Origin: an uncultured Clostridia bacterium
Lineage (GTDB): Bacteria > Bacillota > Clostridia > Christensenellales > UBA1242
Direction of reading: 5' to 3'
DNA: 39,633 bases
Assembly (NCBI GenBank): GCA_944381155.1
Contig: CALWKA010000012.1
Span: 1 to 39,633 of the forward strand
Below the pieces are notes generated by a model, which saw nothing but the letters and a program-made list of their open reading frames with translations, did not search any database and was not told the DNA's origin. Shown in pieces: positions 19,901-25,686 of the stretch; the stretch's first letter is position 1, and every line of letters starts with the position of its first letter. Made by a program: the position numbers and the translations under genes.

Positions 19901-20019
19901 TGACCCTTGTCGCGACGCGCATAGATCCCCAGGCTAGCGATCACAACCATCGCCACGAAAATGAAAGCAAGACAACTGATGATTGCAATCTTTGCGCCTT
20001 TTTTAGTTTGATTATTCAT
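10936..20019 (-). CDS. Giant repeat surface protein: GLUG, beta-helix, InlB/Flg_new repeats
   Basis: 3027 residues; ATG preceded by a G-rich ribosome site. Residues 11-33 form a signal peptide or signal anchor. GLUG-type motifs follow (GGIVGYAM, VGGLVGQML, VGGIIGFG, about 190-250), then a right-handed beta-helix (about 335-690) with recurring GGAIYL/GGGIAI/GGGVAS turns. From about 730 to 1640 come Ser/Thr/Tyr-rich units ending in YAVW, including 140-residue repeats. InlB B-repeat/Flg_new modules (GY-F-GW ... LYAQW) run to about 2370, then a MucBP-like segment (near 2540) and GSGSVN-type bacterial repeats. No LPXTG motif, C-terminal membrane segment or SLH/choline domain is seen, so attachment may rely on the N-terminal segment. 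Such proteins act as adhesins or matrix proteins; the ligand is unknown. Confidence 0.85.
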   Translation of the reverse strand: MNNQTKKGAKIAIISCLAFIFVAMVVIASLGIYARRDKGQPSPASVSPINWSIDEWDGKSVSASAWYAGSEFGNRGSNVFTIDSAESFVYFINLVNDPAKAAEYNYFSGYTIYLNRSIDLQGYTIESIGKPLSARLGSFSTFQGTFDGSHHTIYNANINGSGLFGYAQDATIKNIGLYNCVINSTEEYTGGIVGYAMNSQLSNTYVRLGSVNGAKYVGGLVGQMLSTKGMYGVEYSFADTSLSGEIVGGIIGFGNANHSSLNNVDVGNCYYTGEYNVYGETDSDFVSSGNVIKANNISQFANWDYTSEYDLDNRWCDYSCIEGASELDFNYPILSAFNKVFLTGSYYESTIFNESTGLTENYITLADAFTSASNIGSATINIIARAIYVDTTAVAMRTSQISLSSEVDTTIYRGASNPEILIIGAQDSTLFLGGEASEHITFDGNRDYIEKNGLTSGTLIYAQGQDFKMYDNVTLRNNINNTSEHSYGGAIYLYGLKAGNEEDGFVTIDGGLIENCSAGAGGGIAIVGTNANILDLTINNCSGSGAYFSDTIEANNSYEQNLASIYVGATLNLDEDRTYSFYSIATYTNNTGATKIYGDEQATFGGGVLLWVNNIPTSLNLNGGLIANNYAYYGGGVASVNLIDEQDSESEDQDYSVKLTIKKTNSVDAGISMVSTSSSVVYDNQFVRDNSAYSGGGVYSAVTTINDGASDYISSTNSAVTADATIYAVGPSSYVIHFWYYNKGNSTYSNVRTPMKVPTPTSSPSGYSFVGYSTSSTGTSATISSTGTVVGSSSGAKNYYAVYRKSKTVTAYFYSGLFSGADTYMSGSAYTYCNYNASTTRTQGYSIRYFTVSRDSYDFAGWTTSATSTDPSWRGGTYSISSTTDFYAVYGSETTTRTQYSVPDIFYRGKGVVNHVYPDKVTTTLKYFSVNLNYSRTISTTSEIEPIPYQTECYPPDSDLTLAGWGTSNNTTTVTWSSGSWSDPGSNTWWALWIGSETSEETGSATTYGSTITLSFSTGSGSSVSSVSAYRQRRTTTTTTTRYRYCFNRSSKVTISSSESDDYEYRLYDGSSYSSWSTSIPSLEGTASYRSSSLSGYTFRGWTTSSSGTSPSWTSGSKSFTSSDTLYAVWDGDYVTSTNNTSSTTTYGSTITATFNTGSGSSVSSKSAYRQTYYTYDRGYFNQNHSYNFSYHSGSLSNDVDTRYYRLYNNGSYSSWSTSLPSLKLTVSYPTSSLSGYTFKGWTTSSSGTTPSWTNGSKTFSSSDTYYAVWNGDYETTTNNTSSTTTYGSTITATFNTGSGSSVSSKSAYRQTYYTYDRGYFNQNHSYNFSYHSGALTNQTNTTYYRLYNNGSSTSWSTSLPSLRLTVSYPTSSLSGYSFQGWSTSSSGTSASWTSGSKNLTSSDSFYAVWNGDYVTSTNNDSSVSAYGSTITASFSTGSGSSVSSKSAYRETYYNYDTGYYNQNHSYNFSYHSGNISNVTNATYYRLNNNGSISSWSTTVPSIALTVPYSTSSLSGYTFCGWTTSSTGTSASWTGSSKSLASSEDYYAVWRNSSGTRNAVSTLTHSFETGVSSTDFTDTTTKTTPYTGVTKYFSYNMAKSRTLTSGGTAGTPSYSSMSYPTATRSGYTFMGWDTNNTTNTADWTSGSKSPTSATTYYAVWKSNTTNSRTVAGSPSTGTGSYTVSFDGNGNTGGSTSSKTGTISYTYNRTQNYKLQYNYNLSSAKEVDSSYGSNYVASTSYGTVTLPSNGYTKTGYHFDGWAQGSATGTTYAEGASYRGNGNTTFYATWEIDTFTVSIQVSGSGSVNHTSIANVPYGSAIMVDGNSLTIADTTVTATAGSGHRFTGWTNTSGTITANRTITANFELSDFVVTLNKQGGSGGDSTVTATYGQAMPTITPPTRPGYKFGGYYTGINGSGTKYYNADGSSATTYNLTSEITLYAQWTAIDYAIAFNKNFTVTGAISSANWGSMANISTSYGQDVKLTANQFKRNGYSFLGWATTNNATSATYANGATVNNLTTIDGETVTLYAVWRVDSHTVTYDTNGGANINSASGNFGSTISLPTPTKAGYSFAGWVETADLLGDGSTFVRVFYHDNQGGSQLFASADEARSTNSQYKYSILNDLQNFISDGKYTFLLQYEYATGYNYWSQTSNPLDDYKSTSTPTTATGYSAIDIDWSSNYWGGLTRQNSDVNNTASTLLSGSVGHSNWFYAIGSYATQQVGIPSASDISVQGTTGSTSYGVSLWVKVDDLSQLLSSDLSQLLGGSTYYIRNTDTTLTALWKANSYNISYYDQGGEPFSGTHESGYPTIHTYGTTTTLKSATKPGYDFAGWYIDMNCTGSSISSIGATSYARNINLYAKWTAKTYTITTGIDENTKNVSTSSTTGMFNSPLTINWSAKDSSAQYEYALYRVRVFSGNNTNGILLATYVTGTSATFTMTGTYYSSIYIYVEHTAMIRTYTITIQSSNVNYGTIDIDQIEDIEYGESIAIAISGDNGTLKIGDTTVNAVAKVGYHIDRWSGVSNNAIVTGDMTITAEFEPNDDTPYQVKHYQQNLDNEEYTLVDTEYETGTTGAEVTPAVKSYAGFTYPDAKTITIAPDGSSVVEYYYDRFTYTLTLNSGTGIVSVSGAGQFKYGKEVSINATLQAGYDWAGWTGDRTIATQNTTIEITGNLNLTANGKLKTFDVTINASEGGQVNITSVNVTYGTNISADANVLTIGSHTITATANSGYEFDTFIGIPESATITENIIITAQFAKLINITINVDGNTNLGESFGIDVNGEKFNTSTSIRSGSPIKIEGRTKAENLEDNEYQIVSVYRDNVLIVGPTTGTINNTTGTNLGVVTENTTIQFVFEKGYKIAVSVTDEEDTSGIDIDAEKSTLDGIIAESSDVTITISPDTIIGGETGREYLGIVYTVNGEQFSTASDGNDDFKPVSTGDGNFVYELNKVVDEMEVIVKTTMEITADMSEYNLIIHLISEDGFIRIVNQTGTYRIYSGTWRIESQQMLYETILQTIFKGMPIQRNGNYFYFTI
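15390..17000 (-). repeat. Tandem 420-bp repeats inside the adhesin gene
   Basis: The same segment starting ATTTTGAAGA recurs at 15681, 16101 and 16521, exactly 420 bp apart, and a diverged copy falls in phase at 16941. Each unit codes for 140 residues: a GYTF-GWTTSSSGT module ending in YAVW, a Thr/Ser linker, SGSGSSVSS-SAYR, and an aromatic-rich patch with NQNHSYNFSYHSG. Units near 15.7-16.5 kb are very similar at DNA level, so unequal recombination can change their number. Confidence 0.85.
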
Positions 20020-20411
20020 AAACCCCCCAATCTTTCAAATTTTGAATATATAATCTTATTTTACAATTTTTTTTGACAAAATGCAAAGAATTTAGACAAC
20101 TTCCAATTAATTTTTCGACAATTTTAGAGTAATTTTGCTATTATGTTGTGTAATTATTTCAAATTTAATGAAAAATTTTGATGAAAAAAAGGAAATAAAA
20201 CAAGATAAATAAAAAAAATCTACCTTATGGTAGACTTTATATCCTATTACTATTATAAGATATTCTATTTAAGATAAATATAAATAGATTTTGATTTTTA
20301 AACACCAATTTTTAGATAGCATCAAAATAGCATAAATAATTTTTCAATTTGCTATTTGAACTGCCACTTTTATATAATAAAATTCATTTTTATTTTAAAC
20401 TACATCTCGCG
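20020..20411. other. Intergenic region between adhesin start and recR end
   Basis: It holds the adhesin's leader and presumably its promoter, plus the recR-operon terminator at 20211-20234. I see no clear -35/-10 pair for the adhesin and no gene. Confidence 0.45.
20211..20234 (-). terminator. Terminator of the mrnC-to-recR operon
   Basis: Arms TCTACC and GGTAGA (20219-20224 and 20229-20234) with a 4-nt loop. On the minus strand eight U follow (20218-20211). It lies about 180 nt beyond the recR stop codon. Confidence 0.65.
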
Positions 20412-21002
20412 CTACATCTCGCGCCTTGAATTTAGCGCCTTTGACAGCGTCATAGCGTCTGTAAATTCCAATTCGCTACCCATTGAAATGCCTTGCGCAA
20501 TTCGTGTGACTTTCACGCCCAATGGTTTCAATAAATTGGCTATATATATCGCGGTGGCTTCCCCTTCCACATCTGGATTTGTGGCAACGATCACTTCTTC
20601 TATCTTCTCATCTTTCACGCGATCTAGTAGCGAACGAATGTTCAAATCGTTCGGACCCTTTCCTTCAAGCGGGTTGATCACTCCGTGCAACACATGATAA
20701 CTACCTTTAAATTCGCGCACTTTTTCCAATGCCGTCACATCTTTTGGCTCTTTCACCACGCAAATAATAGGCGCTTTGTCCGGGCGCGAACATATATCGC
20801 ATATCTCCTTGTCCGTGAAATTAGCGCAAATTTTGCAATAATGTATGCTTTCTTTTGCCGTCACCATCGCATCGGCAAAATCTTTCACTTCTTCATCCGT
20901 CATTGTCAGCAAAAAATACGCATACCTTTGCGCAGTCTTCTTTCCAACTGCTGGTAGGCGCGAAAATTCATTGATCAATCTATCAAACGAATCAATTTGC
21001 AT
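20412..21002 (-). CDS. recR: Recombination mediator RecR
   Basis: 196 residues. RecR works with RecF/RecO to load RecA on gapped single-stranded DNA. The N-terminal helix-hairpin-helix is seen in RLPAVGKKTAQRYAYFLL. The zinc finger is CKICANFTDKEICDIC (near 57-72), then the Toprim domain begins with IICVVKEPKDVTALEK and carries NPDVEGEATAIYI. Length and motifs are normal. It is the last gene of the operon, one base after ybaB, the conserved dnaX-ybaB-recR order. Confidence 0.95.
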   Translation of the reverse strand: MQIDSFDRLINEFSRLPAVGKKTAQRYAYFLLTMTDEEVKDFADAMVTAKESIHYCKICANFTDKEICDICSRPDKAPIICVVKEPKDVTALEKVREFKGSYHVLHGVINPLEGKGPNDLNIRSLLDRVKDEKIEEVIVATNPDVEGEATAIYIANLLKPLGVKVTRIAQGISMGSELEFTDAMTLSKALNSRREM

Positions 21003-21003
21003 T

Positions 21004-21336
21004 TTACATCAATCCGCCAAGGTTGCCCATTGGTCCCATTTTTTCTTTTGATAGTTCGTCCGCCTTCGCTGTGGCATCGTTGATCGCCGCAAGAATTAGA
21101 TCTTCCAACATCTCCACATCGTCTGGATCTACCGCAGATTTTGCCAACTTTATGCCCTTGATCTCTTTCTTGCCATTCATCGTGACAGTCACCATTTCGC
21201 CACCTGCCTTGCCTATCACTTCCGCTTGCTCCAATTCTTCTTGCGCTTTCATCATCTGATCTTGCATTTTCTTCGCTTGTTGCATTAGTGCGTTCATATT
21301 CATCCCGCCACCAAAACCATTAAATCCGTGTCCCAT
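21004..21336 (-). CDS. ybaB: YbaB/EbfC family nucleoid-associated protein
   Basis: 110 residues, AAGGAG before the ATG. The family forms small dimers that bind DNA and coat the nucleoid. The Met/Gly/Asn-rich start is followed by LMQQAKKMQDQMMKAQEELEQ, then the core with VTVTMNGKKEIKGIKL and DLILAAINDATAK, all typical. It sits between dnaX (2-base gap) and recR (1-base gap), its usual place. Confidence 0.93.
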   Translation of the reverse strand: MGHGFNGFGGGMNMNALMQQAKKMQDQMMKAQEELEQAEVIGKAGGEMVTVTMNGKKEIKGIKLAKSAVDPDDVEMLEDLILAAINDATAKADELSKEKMGPMGNLGGLM

Positions 21337-21338
21337 AT

Positions 21339-22919
21339 CTACTCCTTAAACTTAATTTTTGTTTTAAACACTTCTTTCAAATTGTCCTTGATATCCTGCT
21401 TGGAAGCGTTTTCTCTATCATATTCAATCTCTACGCCTTCAATGCTATCGTCAAACAATTTTACTATCTTCAATATTACATCAATTCGCTCTTTGTTGTC
21501 AATCATTTCATAACTACTCGAATCATTTGTGTGGATAATCAATTTGTTGCCCAACTGCTCCACTTTGTTCACCGTGGTGAGCGCATTGGATAGCGCAAAC
21601 AAATTGTTTTCCTTCACTTTCAATAGCACATTCCCCCACACTTTGTCTATGTTGGCATTTTGAATCGGTTGCAAACTCTCTTGTTTTTCGTTCGCAACAT
21701 CTTTTGTTTGAAGCGAATTCGTATTTATATTTGAATTGGGGTTAAAATTGGCACTCATATTTTGATTGAATTGCTGATTTTTTGCGACATTCGCTTGATT
21801 TTGCTGATATTTTGCGGTCATATCCTGTTTCGTTTCATTCGCGCTATCTATCATCTCTAGGCAGGCTGATTCAAACAAATTTTCAGGATTCAAACTATAT
21901 TTTAAGTCCAATTCAATTTCCGCAAATCTAGAAAAAGCACGCTTCAAATAATTCATTTCAAACATACTCGCCATATCCGCATACCCTTTGAATTCGCCTG
22001 GCAAAATATCTAAAACTGCATAATCGGTCACTCCCGACTTTATCATAATCAGATTTTTGATAAAGTCCGCCATCTCCTTGCATAATATCTGAATATTTTT
22101 CCCGCTACCCAACGCATTTTTGATAGAAACAAATATTTCATTGATATCTTTCTTTGATATCGCTAATAATATGTTTTTAATGCTTTCCCTATCGGATAAC
22201 CCTATCACTTGCTCGGTTGATTTATAATCAATTTTATAGTCGCAATACGACGCCACGCTGTCCGCTATCGACAGCATATCTCGCACGCTACCTTCTCCCG
22301 CCTTTGCAATTAAATATATGCTTTTTTCATCATGTTCTATATTCTTTTTATCAAAAACTCTCTTTAGATGTTCGGCTAACAGATTGGTTGGTAGCAACTT
22401 AAAATCAAAGCGCGTACATCGCGACAAAATCGTGGCTGGAAGTTTGTGAATCTCTGTCGTAGCAAGAATGAAAATGACATATTCGGGCGGTTCTTCTAGC
22501 GTCTTTAATAGCGCATTGAACGCACTGTCTGTGAGCATATGAACTTCGTCTATAATATAAACTTTGTATTTCCCAATAAGCGGTGGAAAATTGACCTTTT
22601 CTCGCAAATCGCGTATCTCTTCAACGCGATTGTTCGACGCTGCATCAATTTCTAATATATCCGTATTCGGCGCACTTAACGCAGTGCATTCTGCGCACAT
22701 CCCGCACGGATTGCCGTCTTGCGAATGAGTGCAATTCACCGCTTTTGCAAATATTTTTGCACAGCTCGTTTTCCCTGTGCCTCGCGGTCCGCAAAATAAA
22801 TATGCGTGAGTTAGTCTATTGGTCTTGATCTGATTTTTGAGAGTTTTTACGATGAAATCTTGCCCAATCACTTCATCAAATTTTTTCGGTCTAAACTCTC
22901 TATACAACGCTAAATTCAT
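21339..22919 (-). CDS. dnaX: DNA polymerase III subunits gamma/tau
   Basis: 526 residues. DnaX is the ATPase of the clamp loader that puts the beta clamp on DNA. Walker A is GPRGTGKTSCAK (near 44-55), the zinc-binding cysteines are in CTHSQDGNPCGMCAEC, Walker B is YIIDEVHMLT and sensor 1 is LATTEIHKLPATILSRC. After the AAA+ and collar domains (to about 370) an Asn/Gln-rich linker leads into a short tau-like C-terminus. The ATG follows the sigH stop codon with no gap, and its GGAGA site is inside the sigH end, so the two genes are translationally linked. I see no obvious slippery A-run for programmed frameshifting. Confidence 0.96.
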   Translation of the reverse strand: MNLALYREFRPKKFDEVIGQDFIVKTLKNQIKTNRLTHAYLFCGPRGTGKTSCAKIFAKAVNCTHSQDGNPCGMCAECTALSAPNTDILEIDAASNNRVEEIRDLREKVNFPPLIGKYKVYIIDEVHMLTDSAFNALLKTLEEPPEYVIFILATTEIHKLPATILSRCTRFDFKLLPTNLLAEHLKRVFDKKNIEHDEKSIYLIAKAGEGSVRDMLSIADSVASYCDYKIDYKSTEQVIGLSDRESIKNILLAISKKDINEIFVSIKNALGSGKNIQILCKEMADFIKNLIMIKSGVTDYAVLDILPGEFKGYADMASMFEMNYLKRAFSRFAEIELDLKYSLNPENLFESACLEMIDSANETKQDMTAKYQQNQANVAKNQQFNQNMSANFNPNSNINTNSLQTKDVANEKQESLQPIQNANIDKVWGNVLLKVKENNLFALSNALTTVNKVEQLGNKLIIHTNDSSSYEMIDNKERIDVILKIVKLFDDSIEGVEIEYDRENASKQDIKDNLKEVFKTKIKFKE

Positions 22920-23525
22920 CTAAATCTCTCCTTTAATTCCCTTCAACTTCTTTTTGATTGCTTGCAATAGGTTGTCCACTTTTTTCTTGCTGATGTTGAG
23001 TGAATTCGCCATATCTTCGTATGACGCACCATTTATAAACAACTTCAACACTTTGAATTGCTCGTCTGTTAGCAAATCTTTCACTTTGCTTATAACTATT
23101 GCGTTCATCTCTTTGTCTATGTAATTTTTTTCAATATCACTATCGTCATCCACTATCACTAGTTTATTGACTTTGTCGTCATCACTCGCGTTTGAGCCGT
23201 CAAAATATTTGATCGGCACATACGAATTTAATGGCACATTTTTCTTCCTGTTCGCATTCTTCACCGCGTTTTGAAGCTGACGATGTATGCAAAGCGAAGC
23301 AAAAGCGCTGAAATTATGATTTTTCTCTGGATCATAAATTCGTATCGCTTTATACAACCCTATCATCCCTTCTTGCAACAAATCGTCAAAGTCTGCGCCT
23401 ACTAAAAAATATTCACGCGAAATTGCTATCACCTTCGGCTTGAAAATACGCAATAGATCTTCCATTGCATTTTCATCGTGCGCTTGTGCACGCTTGATCT
23501 CGCTATTTAAATCAATGTCCGTCAA
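22920..23525 (-). CDS. sigH: RNA polymerase sigma factor, SigH type
   Basis: About 201 residues from a TTG start at 23525. This start is chosen because AAAGGAG lies 8 nt before it, inside the rlmB end; the in-frame ATG at 23555 has no ribosome site and would overlap rlmB by 29 nt. Region 2 is clear: DFDDLLQEGMIGLYKAIRIYD, then FSAFASLCIHRQLQNAVK. Region 4 ends with INGASYEDMANSLNISKKKV, a helix-turn-helix. In Bacilli and Clostridia SigH serves transition-state, competence and sporulation genes and is usually next to rlmB and mini-RNase III, as here. Whether this organism sporulates cannot be told. Confidence 0.85.
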   Translation of the reverse strand: MTDIDLNSEIKRAQAHDENAMEDLLRIFKPKVIAISREYFLVGADFDDLLQEGMIGLYKAIRIYDPEKNHNFSAFASLCIHRQLQNAVKNANRKKNVPLNSYVPIKYFDGSNASDDDKVNKLVIVDDDSDIEKNYIDKEMNAIVISKVKDLLTDEQFKVLKLFINGASYEDMANSLNISKKKVDNLLQAIKKKLKGIKGEI

Positions 23526-23526
23526 A

Positions 23527-24246
23527 TTATTTTCTCCTTTGTCTAACCACTTCATATATGGCTATGGCACCCGCGTTTGATGCATTCAAACTATTTACTT
23601 TGCCGTACATATCTAGCGAAACAACTTCGTCTGAATGTTCGCGCACCAATCGCGACACACCCTTTCCTTCACTGCCTATCACTAACGCTGTTGGATATGC
23701 AAAATCGCAATCATAAATCTGCTTGTTGCCTGCTTCTAGCGCGTATACCCAAACGCCCGCTTTTTTTAGTTCGTCGATCGTACGCGTCAAATTCACCACT
23801 TTTACAATCAGTGTATGCGCCACCGCACCTGCGCTCGTCTTATAAACTGTGTCCGAGATGTCTGCCGATCTATTTTCTGGAATGATCACCCCATCCACGC
23901 CCGCGCATTCTGCCGTCCTAATGATCGCACCTAGATTGTGCGGATCTACAATCCCGTCTAATATCACTATAAAAGGTTTCGTGCCTTTATCTTCCGCCCG
24001 TTTAAATAAATCTTGAATCTCTGCATACTTAAAGGCTGGCACAAAAGCTATCACGCCCTGCGTTTTCGTTTTTGCTATTTTTTCAAGTTTATTTTTGTCC
24101 ACCCGCTCTAGTAAAATTCCTTTTTTGCCCGCAAGTCGAACAATTTCTTCTATCTCTTGATTTTGACCATTTTCTGCAATGATTTTATCTATCTTGCTGT
24201 CCGAATTTAGCAACTCGCGCACTACATTAATTCCTTCCACTATCAT
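23527..24246 (-). CDS. rlmB: 23S rRNA 2'-O-methyltransferase RlmB (TrmH family)
   Basis: 239 residues, AAGGAGAG before the ATG. RlmB methylates a guanosine ribose of 23S rRNA (G2251 in E. coli). The N-terminal substrate domain begins IVEGINVVRELLNS. The SPOUT motifs are DGIVDPHNLGAIIRTAECAG, LVIGSEGKGVSRLV and SLDMYGKVNSLNASNAGAIA, all canonical. It overlaps mrnC by 4 nt and carries the sigH ribosome site in its last codons. Confidence 0.92.
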   Translation of the reverse strand: MIVEGINVVRELLNSDSKIDKIIAENGQNQEIEEIVRLAGKKGILLERVDKNKLEKIAKTKTQGVIAFVPAFKYAEIQDLFKRAEDKGTKPFIVILDGIVDPHNLGAIIRTAECAGVDGVIIPENRSADISDTVYKTSAGAVAHTLIVKVVNLTRTIDELKKAGVWVYALEAGNKQIYDCDFAYPTALVIGSEGKGVSRLVREHSDEVVSLDMYGKVNSLNASNAGAIAIYEVVRQRRK

Positions 24247-24635
24247 AATCTCTCCTTTACATATTTATCAAACATTTGTTCCAATTTTTTTATATTATCG
24301 TTCAAATACCAATATCCTATCAGCGCTTCAAATTGCGTGGCTAAACTATATTCTTGCAATGTGCTATGCTTCGCTTTGCTGTTGATGTGACTGTTTCGCG
24401 CGCGCATCACAATGTCTAATTCGTCTTCGCAAAGTTCATTTTTTATCTGATTCATCAATTCAGCTTGAGTCTTGGCACATACAACAGTATTTGCAATTTT
24501 GTTCAACTCTCTCGGCTTCTCGTTATGATTTTCCACCAAATACCGCCTTACCATTAATGTGAACACACTATCTCCTAAATATGCCAAAACGAGCACATTT
24601 TTATAATAATTATCTGATAATTTGCGTTTTTCCAT
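24243..24635 (-). CDS. mrnC: Mini-ribonuclease 3
   Basis: 130 residues from ATG at 24635. Mini-III trims 23S rRNA precursor ends in Bacillota. It consists of an RNase III catalytic domain without a dsRNA-binding domain: VLAYLGDSVFTLMVRRYLV (near 16-34) holds the first catalytic Asp, and TQFEALIGYWYL (near 102-113) holds the second acidic pair. An in-frame TTG 18 nt upstream is unlikely, because the -10 box would fall over it and no ribosome site is present. With the ATG start the -10 box is 6 nt upstream, so the mRNA should be leaderless. First gene of the operon. Confidence 0.9.
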   Translation of the reverse strand: MEKRKLSDNYYKNVLVLAYLGDSVFTLMVRRYLVENHNEKPRELNKIANTVVCAKTQAELMNQIKNELCEDELDIVMRARNSHINSKAKHSTLQEYSLATQFEALIGYWYLNDNIKKLEQMFDKYVKERL

Positions 24636-24641
24636 ATAAAA

Positions 24642-24670
24642 AATATAACACAAAAGCGCAAAAATGTAAA
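24642..24670 (-). promoter_or_regulatory. Promoter of the mrnC operon (leaderless)
   Basis: Minus strand TTTACA (24670-24665), 17-nt spacer, TATATT (24647-24642), then six bases to the mrnC ATG. It lies back to back with the rightward promoter at 24689-24717. Confidence 0.65.
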
Positions 24671-24688
24671 GAAACTAACTTAAAATCT

Positions 24689-24717
24689 TTGACATTCACT
24701 CGCTTTTTGTATATTAT
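24689..24717 (+). promoter_or_regulatory. Promoter of the gene at 24736
   Basis: TTGACA, 17-nt spacer, TATTAT, then GAGGAG before the ATG at 24736. Divergent from the mrnC operon promoter with only 18 bp between the two -35 boxes, so both could share a regulator. Confidence 0.7.
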
Positions 24718-24735
24718 TATTTTGAGGAGTGCTTT

Positions 24736-25230
24736 ATGGAATTCATAAAGAGAATGAGGAAAAGAGAGTTTGTTGAAATGGCTTTAAAGACGCTTTCCGC
24801 GTTGCTTGCGTCATTTTTGGCAATAATATTAATGGAAGGTATGATATATTCTATAGAATTGAACGCCATGTATAATCATAGTACGGTGGCAATATTTTAT
24901 AGTGACAGGACGACTGCATATTGTATTGAACAAGATACTGATCAATATTTTGTCGTTTGCTACGATGAAGAAGAAAAATCCTGGTCTGGTACGGGCAACA
25001 CTCTGTACACCAAAGAAGAATGCGAAAATTTTAATGCAAAAAATGTAGTGTATCACGCTCCTAGCGCTTTTATATTCTCTATCACTCCTATGCACTATGT
25101 GATTATGACTATATTCGTATTGGTTGTGGCAGGATTCTTCACATATAGATTCATAATATTGAAAAAAGATTATGATAGGATCATAAAAGATTACAACGAA
25201 ACAGGCACAATAGAGATAACGAATTTTTAA
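24736..25230 (+). CDS. Two-pass membrane protein, function unknown
   Basis: 164 residues with a GAGGAG ribosome site. A basic N-terminus precedes a hydrophobic segment (near 18-40). Residues 41-110 form a small, probably external domain with three Cys (near 63, 75 and 95) and many Tyr and acidic residues. A second hydrophobic segment (near 118-140) is followed by a charged cytoplasmic tail. I do not recognise a family. It has its own promoter and terminator. Confidence 0.65.
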   Translation: MEFIKRMRKREFVEMALKTLSALLASFLAIILMEGMIYSIELNAMYNHSTVAIFYSDRTTAYCIEQDTDQYFVVCYDEEEKSWSGTGNTLYTKEECENFNAKNVVYHAPSAFIFSITPMHYVIMTIFVLVVAGFFTYRFIILKKDYDRIIKDYNETGTIEITNF

Positions 25231-25250
25231 AGATAAAATTTAAACATTTG

Positions 25251-25282
25251 TCCACAGCACCTGCTGTGGATTTTTGTTTTTT
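25251..25282 (+). terminator. Rho-independent terminator
   Basis: Arms TCCACAGC and GCTGTGGA (25251-25258 and 25263-25270), a 4-nt loop, then TTTTTGTTTTTT. It ends the gene at 24736-25230. Confidence 0.85.
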
Positions 25283-25461
25283 ACTTAAAATTGCAATAGA
25301 AAAATAAAAAATATATGCGAATAAATAATGCTAACGATAAATTAAACAATATCAACTATAAACTAGCATATCATTTTATTTTTCAAATATGTTCAAATTT
25401 AATATGCTCATTTATACAAATCAAATTTTATATAAATTCAAATTATGCGCATATTAAATAT

Positions 25462-25686
25462 ATGTATTATAATTATCACGCGCGTGCAAAAAATCTGCTA
25501 CTAGCCAATCATTGCATAGGTGCTAGTATCTTTTCAAAATATCATCACATCTACCCTGCCCTTGTGCTTTACTTTGACAATCACAAGCCTATGCCTATCC
25601 GCAAATACAGATGGAATGAATATTTGAGCATATTAAAAAATCAAAATATCACGATTCAAAATGTGGAAAATATTCCATTAGAATAA
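25462..25686 (+). CDS. Small conserved-looking protein, function unknown
   Basis: 74 residues from ATG at 25462. The open frame extends upstream to 25315, but that part is an Asn/Ile/Phe-rich read through AT-rich DNA, whereas the part from MYYNYHARAKNLL on is coherent. It contains HHIYPALVLYFDNHKPMPIR and RWNEYLSILK, resembling small uncharacterised proteins I associate with Clostridia. No ribosome site is seen; a CATATT hexamer sits 6 nt before the ATG. Its end overlaps the addA stop region by 9 bp, tail to tail. No function can be given. Confidence 0.5.
   Translation: MYYNYHARAKNLLLANHCIGASIFSKYHHIYPALVLYFDNHKPMPIRKYRWNEYLSILKNQNITIQNVENIPLE

Noticed and set aside
11213-19903. Many 60-136 codon frames on the plus strand and alternative minus frames across the adhesin gene
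   Set aside because: They recur with the repeats and have no ribosome sites or domains; the biased Ser/Thr/Tyr composition of the real gene leaves other frames open.
21339-22919. Programmed frameshift in dnaX to make a short gamma form
   Set aside because: I see no slippery A-run with a following hairpin at the expected place.
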